Part shown: positions 57,130 through 64,000 of the stretch, piece after piece
How the letters are laid out: every line of letters starts with the position of its first letter
Numbering within the stretch: position 1 is the first letter of the stretch
DNA from: Parachryseolinea silvisoli
GTDB taxonomy: Bacteria; Bacteroidota; Bacteroidia; Cytophagales; Cyclobacteriaceae
Assembly: GCF_021190955.1 (NCBI RefSeq)
Contig: NZ_JAIOAO010000002.1
Span: forward strand, 930,001 to 994,000
Reading direction: 5' to 3'
DNA: 64,000 nucleotides
Position numbers and translations under genes: made by a program
The notes under the pieces: model-generated
What the model was told of the DNA's origin: nothing
Seen by the model: the letters and a program-made list of their open reading frames with translations, nothing else
Database searches by the model: none

Positions 57130-58682
57130 CAGGCAGTCGTCAAAGGTAAGGTAAGCGAAACTACATATTCATTGCCACGGATGCCGTATTCCAACTGGAA
57201 TTTATCTCCAAACATTAGCTTCAATCGTTCCATCACATTCGGGATGCCAACACCCGACTTCTCGCGCACGATGTTGTCGGGATGTACGCTGTTGCGCACG
57301 TTCAGGTACACATGCTTCCGATCGCATCGCACGACAACGGTCACCCAGGACTTGCCCACATTGCTGATGCCGTGTTTAAAGGCGTTCTCCACAAAGGCTA
57401 TCAACACCATTGGCGGAATATCACCCTCGCAGGCCTCGTCGTTGATGTCAACCTGAACATCGACATTCTGTAAAAGATGTGTCCGCAGGTTTTGAAGCCC
57501 AACATAGTTTCGCAGGTAGCTCAATTCTGATTTCAGCGGAATATAGTCCAGTTGGTTTTGATGGAGCATAAACCGCATCATGTCGCCGAGCTGCTGGATG
57601 CCTGAGGCCGTCGTCATGGCCTTTTCCATGAGCGCATTGCCATAGAGTGTGTTCAGGCTGTTAAACAAAAAGTGGGGATTGATCTGGTAACGAAGGCTAT
57701 TGAGGTCTTCCCGTGATTTTGTCAGCGCCTGGCCCACCTTTACGATGGCCAATAACTTATCCTTTCGTTGTTGGAACAGCAGCCAGCTAATTGGCGAAAT
57801 CACCAGCAAGTTGATCATAACCATGGAGCCATAGATATGTATTCCGTTGCCGCGTAAACCGAAGGTCGCAATAAAGGGCGCTGTGATGACAAACGCAGCC
57901 GCAAGCAATGCAGTCAATATCCACCATCCGGGTTTTACCGACAGTCGCGGGAAAAGGTAGTATATATTGAAAAGGAACATGAGCAATGCGCTTGGGATAA
58001 AGGAGAATCCCATAAACAGGAGGGCGTGTTTTCCGGGCGTGCCGGGCAGGAGTATCAGGAATGGGAGCAGACACAAATACACGGTGATGATGGAGGCGAT
58101 CTGGTTTGCCATGATCAAACGCGCTTCTTTTCCGGGCGAATCCCGTTCGAGGTAGTGTATTCCGCCCTCGCGAACGGCCAACAGCATGGCGATTATTCCC
58201 ACCCAGGCCAGGGAACGATTGAAGCCTGTCCAGAGATTGGTCATAGGCCGGTCATTATACCCAAACCAGGCGAGTATGTCAAAGCCAGCACCTCCATAGT
58301 TGAAGACATGGGGATGTGCTACCCAGGTTAGATAGTCGATGGCCCGCCCCAACATGAATGCGATACCGGCTAACAACAACAAGGTCACGGGTATGACTCG
58401 TATGATATTTCGCTTGGGCCCGGCAATGTGTTGGGCGGCATATAGCACAGCACCGGATATCGCGAGGTACGCCAGAAAAACAAATACGATCTGGGCGATC
58501 TGCGGGAAGAGAATATTATGATGATACGAAAAGCCCTGTATGTTATTTTCGAGGTACTGGGTTTCATGCCATTGCCTCCTTTCTTCCGTCAGACTTTGAT
58601 TGATCCAGAGGAATTTGATGATAGAGGCGATCACCAATAAGAAGACAAATACAAACTCATATGTCCTAAAGCGTATTTTCAT
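57129..58682 (-). CDS. LytS-type (His_kinase) sensor kinase with multi-pass membrane domain
   Basis: A 517-residue kinase. About eight hydrophobic segments fill residues ~8-300, without an obvious sensor loop. The His_kinase domain begins with QINPHFLFNSLNTLYGNAL near 332, in which the phosphorylated His is in PHFLFN. The ATPase part has VENAFKHGIS and a closing VGIPNVMERL. There is no separate periplasmic domain, suggesting the membrane bundle senses directly. The open frame extends 23 codons upstream, but the first natural N-terminus is MKIRFRTYEFVF at 58682. Confidence 0.92.
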   Translation of the reverse strand: MKIRFRTYEFVFVFLLVIASIIKFLWINQSLTEERRQWHETQYLENNIQGFSYHHNILFPQIAQIVFVFLAYLAISGAVLYAAQHIAGPKRNIIRVIPVTLLLLAGIAFMLGRAIDYLTWVAHPHVFNYGGAGFDILAWFGYNDRPMTNLWTGFNRSLAWVGIIAMLLAVREGGIHYLERDSPGKEARLIMANQIASIITVYLCLLPFLILLPGTPGKHALLFMGFSFIPSALLMFLFNIYYLFPRLSVKPGWWILTALLAAAFVITAPFIATFGLRGNGIHIYGSMVMINLLVISPISWLLFQQRKDKLLAIVKVGQALTKSREDLNSLRYQINPHFLFNSLNTLYGNALMEKAMTTASGIQQLGDMMRFMLHQNQLDYIPLKSELSYLRNYVGLQNLRTHLLQNVDVQVDINDEACEGDIPPMVLIAFVENAFKHGISNVGKSWVTVVVRCDRKHVYLNVRNSVHPDNIVREKSGVGIPNVMERLKLMFGDKFQLEYGIRGNEYVVSLTLPLTTA

Positions 58683-58785
58683 GGTGCTATAAAAATTACA
58701 CAACAAGAATAACGGGTTTACCTGCGCGTCGCTGTAAAATGTTACGAACACCGGGAAAAATGTGACTAACCACCCGTATAAAACG

Positions 58786-58823
58786 AAAAACCGCGCCGGA
58801 GCTATGTCCGACGCGGTTTTTTT
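58786..58823. terminator. Bidirectional intrinsic terminator
   Basis: AAAAACCGCG-CCGGA with TCCG-CGCGGTTTT around GCTATG, between the kinase gene (5' side) and the secreted protein gene; serves the latter on the minus strand. Confidence 0.78.
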
Positions 58824-58850
58824 ATGGGTCTATCGCTGTAGTGCCGAGGC

Positions 58851-59582
58851 TTACAGGCTGCCCGATTTCTTCACGATCTTGCCCAGTCTGCCCTTCAGAT
58901 CTTCGAATAATGCTTCCGTTGCGTCCTGGCAAAGCGGCTGGATTTTTTCTACGTTCATGATCGGTATACCGGCTGCCGCAGGTACTTTACCTTTTGATAC
59001 AGCGCGCTCGCGGATGCGGAACACTTTGTCGCACTTCTTGTCGTAGAGGAACATGTTAAGGTATGCTACAGCACCGGCAGCAAAGCCCATGGCGCGTGAC
59101 TCGAATTCATAGTCCATGCTTACAAACAGGATACCGTCGGCGTTCGGGAAGATCTTTGCCAGATTGCAAGGGTCTTGTTTTGCCTCGCTCAGCAGACCCT
59201 GTTTGTCACCGTAGGCCCAGATCATGCCAGGTATGATCGCATACTGGATACCCATGGCTTTGTTAAATCCTTTGGAGGTATCGGCGAGCATAACGGACTT
59301 GTACGCCTGGTAGTCGGCGTTACTGCTGATCTCTTTTGCTTCGATAAGTTTGAACGGAAAATCTTTTGCGAACTCGTTCACAAAGCGATCGTAAGCTTTT
59401 TCAACCAGGGGCTGCAGGTTGAAGGCCGGGTCTTTCATCAGCGATTCGCCGATGGTGGACATGCCGGTACCACCGATTTTTTTGTCACCAAAGAAGGTCA
59501 CCAGCGCCACCTTTTTTTCCTGGGCAAAGGATGTTGTGAAGGCCAGTAACAACAGGAGTACTGGTAAAGTGCTTTTTTTCAT
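58851..59582 (-). CDS. Uncharacterised secreted protein
   Basis: A 243-residue exported protein. A clear signal peptide (STLPVLLLLLAFTTSFAQ) precedes a mixed alpha/beta domain: KKVALVTFFGDKKIGGTG, FAKDFPFKLIEAKEI, ADGILFVSMDYEF, then a gly/ala-rich hydrophobic stretch. The fold looks like the N-terminal domain of periplasmic CsgG/TolB-like proteins, but this is weak. The frame begins 13 codons earlier (59621), but the signal peptide starts at 59582. Monocistronic with its own terminator. Confidence 0.72.
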   Translation of the reverse strand: MKKSTLPVLLLLLAFTTSFAQEKKVALVTFFGDKKIGGTGMSTIGESLMKDPAFNLQPLVEKAYDRFVNEFAKDFPFKLIEAKEISSNADYQAYKSVMLADTSKGFNKAMGIQYAIIPGMIWAYGDKQGLLSEAKQDPCNLAKIFPNADGILFVSMDYEFESRAMGFAAGAVAYLNMFLYDKKCDKVFRIRERAVSKGKVPAAAGIPIMNVEKIQPLCQDATEALFEDLKGRLGKIVKKSGSL

Positions 59583-59794
59583 GCGGGTTAGGTTTAAAGA
59601 TGATATATTGATCAGGCGCAATGATAGAGAATTGAGTATATTTTACTACAGCAAAAAAGAGGTAAACCTTACACGTGCCAGGAGCGTATACGTTCCATAG
59701 AGGGGTAGTTGTACGCCCCAGGTCTCGCCTGGCTCGATTTTTTTTAGACGAAGCTAAAAGGATCGAATGGGCTTCAAAATCGGCATTAATTTAT

Positions 59795-61081
59795 ATGAAA
59801 GAGAATAGGCTTGTCGTCGTAGGGGGCGGTTTCGCCGGAATAAACTTAGCCAAAAAGCTTGCCGGCAAGGATCAGTTTAAGGTCACAATTGTTGATAAAA
59901 ACAATTACCACTTCTTCCCCCCTTTATTGTACCAGGTTTCCACTGCGTTTATTGAGGCGTCGAATATCAGTTATCCCTTCCGTAAGCTGTTTCAGGAACG
60001 GGACAACATCCGTTTTCACATGGGCAGTCTGATAAAAGTGAATCCAGAGAATAATACTATTGAGACAGACACCGGGATATTGCCCTATGATTACCTGGTG
60101 CTGGCCGTGGGTACCGAGACCAACTTCTTTGGGAACCAGAACGTCATGCGCTGTGGCCTGCCGATGAAGACCATCGACGACGCATTAAACATCCGGAACC
60201 ACGTTCTGCTCCGGCTCGAGGAGGCGGTTCGCGCTACCGCCCTGGAGGACAAGGCACGGCTCAGCAATATCGTTTTGGCGGGCGGTGGGCCCACGGGAGT
60301 AGAAATGGCTGGTATGATGGCGGAGCTTGCCCATAAAATTGCGGCTAAAGACTATCCTGAAGCAGCCTCCCGCATTGGCAGCATATACCTGATCGATGGT
60401 TCGCCCACGTTGCTTGGGCCGATGAGTAAGATGGCACAAGAGGAATCCTTTAAGGTACTTTCTAAGTTCGGTGTAAAGATCATGCTGAATACGTTGGTGA
60501 AGGACTACGTGAATGAAACTGTCATTCTTTCCAATGGTGAATCGATCAAAGCGGCTACGCTTATCTGGACATCGGGCGTTATCGGGCGGGAAGTGCCGGG
60601 TCTCCCCCCTGAAGTAGTGGCGAGGGGCCGACGCTTACTAGTAGACGAAATAAACAGGATAAAGGGCTATACTAATATTTTTGCCATCGGCGACATTGCT
60701 TATCAGACTGCCGACCCGGACTATCCCAACAGCCATCCACAGTTGGCGCAGGTGGCTATTCAACAGGGTACGCTTCTGGCAGAAAATCTGTTGCGTATAG
60801 ACCGCGGCCAGACGCCGAAACCGTTCCGGTATAATAACAAAGGCAGCATGGCGATCATCTCCAAGTTCAAAGCCGTGGTAGATTTACCGAAAGGATCTTT
60901 CAAAGGATTCTTTGCCTGGTTGGTGTGGCTGTTCATTCACATCATTCCGCTGGTAGGCTTCCGCAACCGGGTGAAGCTGGCGTTTAACTGGTTGTTTAGT
61001 TTCCTGACAGATGATCCTACGTTACGCCTGATCATTCGACCCAGGAAAAAGGAGATATCCACACAGCCTTGTGTGAAGTAG
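59795..61081 (+). CDS. ndh: Type II NADH dehydrogenase (NDH-2)
   Basis: A 428-residue flavoprotein that oxidises NADH and reduces quinone at the membrane without proton pumping. The FAD-binding motif is VVGGGFAGINLAKKL at residues ~8-22. The NADH motif is LAGGGPTGVEMAGMMAEL near 166-183, and NIFAIGDIAY (~290) contacts FAD. Quinone-pocket YHFFPPLLYQVST is present near 42-54. A hydrophobic C-terminal stretch (FFAWLVWLFIHIIPLVGF) mediates membrane attachment. The 40 upstream open codons are excluded because the FAD motif must lie at the N-terminus. Confidence 0.92.
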   Translation: MKENRLVVVGGGFAGINLAKKLAGKDQFKVTIVDKNNYHFFPPLLYQVSTAFIEASNISYPFRKLFQERDNIRFHMGSLIKVNPENNTIETDTGILPYDYLVLAVGTETNFFGNQNVMRCGLPMKTIDDALNIRNHVLLRLEEAVRATALEDKARLSNIVLAGGGPTGVEMAGMMAELAHKIAAKDYPEAASRIGSIYLIDGSPTLLGPMSKMAQEESFKVLSKFGVKIMLNTLVKDYVNETVILSNGESIKAATLIWTSGVIGREVPGLPPEVVARGRRLLVDEINRIKGYTNIFAIGDIAYQTADPDYPNSHPQLAQVAIQQGTLLAENLLRIDRGQTPKPFRYNNKGSMAIISKFKAVVDLPKGSFKGFFAWLVWLFIHIIPLVGFRNRVKLAFNWLFSFLTDDPTLRLIIRPRKKEISTQPCVK

Positions 61082-61174
61082 CCGGTAATTCTTACATTGA
61101 CTGGGCAGCGTCGCCCTACCAGGTGGGAGCTTCGCAGCAGATTTGTACAATTCCGCAAGGGAAAGGTAAATAGA

Positions 61175-61220
61175 GGGCACTAATATGATCCTGTGTAGGA
61201 CGCTATTAGTGCCCTTTTTT
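61175..61220 (+). terminator. Intrinsic terminator after ndh
   Basis: GGGCACTAATA (61175-61185) and TATTAGTGCCC (61204-61214) with inner TCCT/AGGA, followed by six T. Confidence 0.92.
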
Positions 61221-61309
61221 GCGGCTACTAAAAAGGACTTTGTAGCAGGTTGAGATTTTTACCGACTACGCAAAAAGACTGCGTAGTATACCCGCAGCTT
61301 TGAGCCATT

Positions 61310-62716
61310 ATGTTATTGACCATTACAACAACGCGCACACCCGCAACCGATCTTAGCTATTTGCTGCACAAACATCCAGGGAAGCTACAAGCCGTGGAGC
61401 TGTCGCAAGGAGTTGCCCACATTTTTTATCCACACGCGGACGACGACAAATGCACGGTTGCCCTACTGTTAGATATCGATCCGATTGGCCTGGTCAGGAA
61501 ATCGGGCGAGGGTGGGCCGGACTCCTTTACACTGGGGCACTATGTAAACGACAGGCCGTATGTAGCATCCTCCTTTATGAGTGTAGCCATTGCCAGGGCT
61601 TTTTCCACGGCCATGAATGGCACGTGCCAGAAACGCCCCGAGCTGGTGGATGTAACGATGCCTTTTGAGGTGACTATTTCCGTTCTGTCTGCCGCCAGGG
61701 GCGGCGAGCTCCTAATCAGACGGCTGTTCGAGCCGCTTGGCTACGCCGTTACAGTAGAACAGTATGTCCTGGACGATAATTTTCCGGAATGGGGTCAGAG
61801 TAAATATTTTACGGTGACCCTGAAGGCCGACCTGAAGTTAAAAGATTTATTGTCTCATGTATATGTATTAATTCCTGTGTTGGACAATGAAAAGCATTAC
61901 TGGGTTAGTCAGCAGGAAGTTGAAAAGCTCTTGCAAAAAGGCGAGCGCTGGTTGCGAGATCATACGGAGAAGGAGCAGATCATTAAACGGTATTTACGAA
62001 ATATAGGGGGCCTGGCAAAAAATGCCCTGGCCCGGTTGACGGATGATGCACCTGAAGGAAGCGCGCATGACGATGGCGAACGGGATATTGCTAAAGAGAA
62101 GCTTCATGATAAGCGGTTGAAAGTCGTACTGGATGAATTGGTGTCGTCTGGTAGCAATACCGTCGTTGACCTGGGATGTGGCGAAGGCAAGCTGCTGAAG
62201 ATGCTGCTACGGGAAAAGCAGTTCAAAAAAATTCTCGGTGTTGATGTTTCGTATCGTACGTTGGAAAAAGCGGCCCGCCGTCTTGTCTTTGATGAGATGC
62301 CACCGAAGCAAAAGGAGCGGATTGAGATCATGCAAGGGGCGCTTACCTATCGCGACAAGCGATTGGTGGGCTTTGATGCTGCCGCTATTGTGGAGGTTAT
62401 CGAACACCTGGACCTGAATCGCTTGAAAGCCTTTGAACGCGTTGTCTTCGAGTTTGCAAAACCTGGGACAGTGGTGTTAACAACACCCAACCGCGAGTAC
62501 AACGAACTTTTTGAAACGATGGAGGCGGGAACCATGCGACACACGGACCACCGGTTTGAATGGACAAGAGTCGAATTTGAAACCTGGGCGACAGACGTTG
62601 CGAAGAGAAACAACTATAGTGTATCGTTTAAGCCGGTTGGCGATGTCCATGAACGGGTTGGCGCTCCCACACAGATGGCAATTTTTAAAAGAAAAGTTGA
62701 TGGAAACGAGGAGTAA
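61310..62716 (+). CDS. hen1: 3'-terminal RNA ribose 2'-O-methyltransferase Hen1
   Basis: A 468-residue RNA repair methyltransferase. The N-terminal half (1-250) is the bacterial Hen1-specific domain (TRTPATDLSYLLHKHPGK, VALLLDIDPIGLVR, PEWGQSKYFTVTLKA). The C-terminal methyltransferase has motif I VVDLGCGEGKLLKML near 285-299 and the metal-binding VEVIEHLD near 361-368. In Pnkp/Hen1 systems it adds a 2'-O-methyl group at the 3' end of cleaved RNA, so the mended RNA is immune to repeat cleavage. It overlaps pnkP by 17 bp, ensuring coupled translation. Confidence 0.95.
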   Translation: MLLTITTTRTPATDLSYLLHKHPGKLQAVELSQGVAHIFYPHADDDKCTVALLLDIDPIGLVRKSGEGGPDSFTLGHYVNDRPYVASSFMSVAIARAFSTAMNGTCQKRPELVDVTMPFEVTISVLSAARGGELLIRRLFEPLGYAVTVEQYVLDDNFPEWGQSKYFTVTLKADLKLKDLLSHVYVLIPVLDNEKHYWVSQQEVEKLLQKGERWLRDHTEKEQIIKRYLRNIGGLAKNALARLTDDAPEGSAHDDGERDIAKEKLHDKRLKVVLDELVSSGSNTVVDLGCGEGKLLKMLLREKQFKKILGVDVSYRTLEKAARRLVFDEMPPKQKERIEIMQGALTYRDKRLVGFDAAAIVEVIEHLDLNRLKAFERVVFEFAKPGTVVLTTPNREYNELFETMEAGTMRHTDHRFEWTRVEFETWATDVAKRNNYSVSFKPVGDVHERVGAPTQMAIFKRKVDGNEE

Positions 62717-64000
62717 AGAATTAAAGATACCAGAGCTTTCACTGGTGATGCTGATTGGCGTTAGCGGTTCGGGGAAGTCTACCTTTGCGAAGAAACATTT
62801 TAAAGAGACGGAGATCGCGTCTTCGGATCGTTGCCGTGCGATCGTATCGGATGACGAAAATAAACAGGAAGCAACCGATGATGCCTTTGCGTTATTGCAT
62901 TATATCGCAGCCAGGCGATTAAAGAATGGTTTGCTGACGGTTGTGGATGCTATCAATGTTCAGCCCGAGTCGCGGGCATCTTTGGTTCGCCTGGCGCGTG
63001 AATACCATTGTATCCCTGTCGCTATTGTGCTAGACGTGCCGGAACGAGTATGTGAAGCACGAAATGCTCAGCGTCCTGATCGCAATTTTGGTGGACACGT
63101 TCTCTATCAGCAACGGTCGCAGCTGAAGCGGTCGCTGCGGAAATTGAAAGATGAAGGGTTTCGTCATATACATGTATTAAAGTCGACAGACGAGATTGAA
63201 GCGATTTCGCACATTGCACGTGAAAAGCTGTATAACGACAGGAAGGAACTTGGCGGGCCGTTTGATATCATCGGCGACATCCATGGATGTTTTGATGAAC
63301 TGATGGAACTGTTGACCAAACTTGGCTACGCCGTTGTGCGTGTGGCGGTACAGCACCGGAACTTTGGCTTTCAGGTTATTCCACCTGCGGGGAGGACAGT
63401 GGTTTTCCTGGGCGACCTCGTGGACCGCGGACCCAAGTCGCCGGATGTATTGCGACTAGTCATGAGCATGGTACATGCTGGTACTGCATTTTGTGTGCCC
63501 GGGAACCACGATATTAAATTGCATAAGTATCTTCAGGGAAAGAACGTACAAGTACAGCACGGCCTGGAGAAAACGGTTGAGCAGCTTGCGCAGGAAGACG
63601 ATGGTTTTCGCAGTGATGTCAAAGAGTTTTTATATGACCTGGTAAGCCATTATGTATTTGATCGTGGCAGACTGGTCGTTGCGCATGCCGGATTAAAAGA
63701 AGAAATGCAGGGGCGGGGAAGTGGCGTCGTGCGCACATTCTGTCTGTACGGGGAGACTACTGGTGAGATCGATGAGTTTGGTCTGCCTGTCCGGTATAAC
63801 TGGGCTCTGGAGTACCGTGGCAAAGCTATGGTTGTATATGGACACACGCCAGTGCCAGAGGCCCAGTGGCTCAACCGGACCATCGACATTGACACGGGAT
63901 GTGTTTTTGGAGGTAAGCTTACGGCCCTGCGGTATCCGGAAGAAGAACTTGTTTCGGTACAAGCCAAACAAGTATACGAGACGCCCGTCCGGCCAATCGA
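62700..64000 (+). CDS. pnkP: Polynucleotide kinase-phosphatase Pnkp, truncated by window end
   Basis: 433 codons of a protein usually ~850 residues. The kinase domain has the P-loop GVSGSGKST at 20-28, SSDRCRAIVSDD and the VVDAINVQPESR region with the acceptor-site Arg. The metallophosphatase domain starts near 188 with GDIHG (193-197), GDLVDRGP, PGNHD, and later VAHAG and GHTPV. The C-terminal adenylyltransferase/ligase domain lies outside the window. Pnkp converts 2',3'-cyclic phosphate and 5'-OH ends and, with Hen1, ligates them. The start ATG at 62700 lies inside the end of hen1; a second ATG at 62748 would remove 16 residues. Confidence 0.95.
   Translation, partial: METRSKELKIPELSLVMLIGVSGSGKSTFAKKHFKETEIASSDRCRAIVSDDENKQEATDDAFALLHYIAARRLKNGLLTVVDAINVQPESRASLVRLAREYHCIPVAIVLDVPERVCEARNAQRPDRNFGGHVLYQQRSQLKRSLRKLKDEGFRHIHVLKSTDEIEAISHIAREKLYNDRKELGGPFDIIGDIHGCFDELMELLTKLGYAVVRVAVQHRNFGFQVIPPAGRTVVFLGDLVDRGPKSPDVLRLVMSMVHAGTAFCVPGNHDIKLHKYLQGKNVQVQHGLEKTVEQLAQEDDGFRSDVKEFLYDLVSHYVFDRGRLVVAHAGLKEEMQGRGSGVVRTFCLYGETTGEIDEFGLPVRYNWALEYRGKAMVVYGHTPVPEAQWLNRTIDIDTGCVFGGKLTALRYPEEELVSVQAKQVYETPVRPI

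Noticed and set aside
1-64000. Insertion sequences, prophage genes, integrases or toxin-antitoxin pairs
   Set aside because: No transposase, integrase, capsid or recognisable toxin motif was found; the decayed genes are explained by deletions and small repeats.

Overview
The window is a 64 kb stretch of Bacteroidota chromosome, most likely from a soil or freshwater Cytophagales (Chryseolinea/Ohtaekwangia-type) bacterium. The assignment is inferred from several things: TAnnTTTG -7 promoter boxes with an upstream TTG, weak or absent Shine-Dalgarno sequences, a DUF2723 membrane glycosyltransferase, lipoproteins with Bacteroidota-type fibronectin-like domains, LytTR/LytS-type and OmpR two-component pairs, PadR-linked FtsX permeases with an N-terminal prefix domain, and a moderately GC-rich composition with GC-poor spacers. 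No insertion sequence, prophage or CRISPR array was seen. Most of the window is ordinary chromosome, with decayed genes concentrated in a few spots.

Layout. 0-5 kb: RtcB RNA ligase with a basic partner gene, then an unknown acidic-tailed protein that runs antisense into a GyrI-like/DinB protein. 5-13 kb: PadR regulator with an FtsX permease, a hairpin-rich non-coding segment, an NmrA-like reductase, an amino-acid permease and a PQQ/cytochrome c dehydrogenase. 13-19 kb: a Cys/Gly-rich gene remnant, small unknown genes, two penicillin-binding-type serine hydrolases, a quinone-oxidoreductase-like enzyme and an HD hydrolase. 19.8-21.6 kb: a chimeric junction between a truncated Crp/Fnr regulator and a truncated peptide deformylase, then small promoter-to-terminator units around a crystallin-J1/ADP-ribosylation-like gene. 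21.6-36.8 kb: an EF-G paralogue; a lactone oxidase / sensory-rhodopsin-transducer / DUF2721 operon; YciI with an ECF sigma factor; an esterase; NhaA; and an exported methyltransferase plus a large membrane FAD oxidase. 36.8-38.5 kb: tRNA-Arg(GCG) and tRNA-Pro(UGG), a DUF4180 gene, 3'-terminal gene remnants with intact terminators, and a decayed tRNA-Val-like element. 38.5-50 kb: a two-component system, DUF2723, an AhpD-MFS-AhpD-DUF3179 operon, a dienelactone hydrolase, DUF4268 and an M23 peptidase. 50-54.3 kb: ArsR/SRPBCC with operator repeats, VOC, GlcG, SDR plus an SDR remnant, and AraC. 54.4-55 kb: three tandem tRNA-like elements with abnormal arms and a 48-codon small ORF. 55-61 kb: a third serine hydrolase, a LytTR two-component pair, a secreted protein and a type II NADH dehydrogenase. 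61.3 kb to the end: Hen1 overlapping the 5' part of Pnkp, an RNA repair cassette cut by the window edge.

Theme. RNA metabolism recurs. Two mechanistically different RNA repair systems (RtcB; Pnkp/Hen1) lie about 60 kb apart. Between them are two apparently intact tRNAs, at least four tRNA-like elements with damaged or rebuilt arms, an EF-G paralogue, and candidate small structured transcripts. Whether these are functionally connected is inference only.
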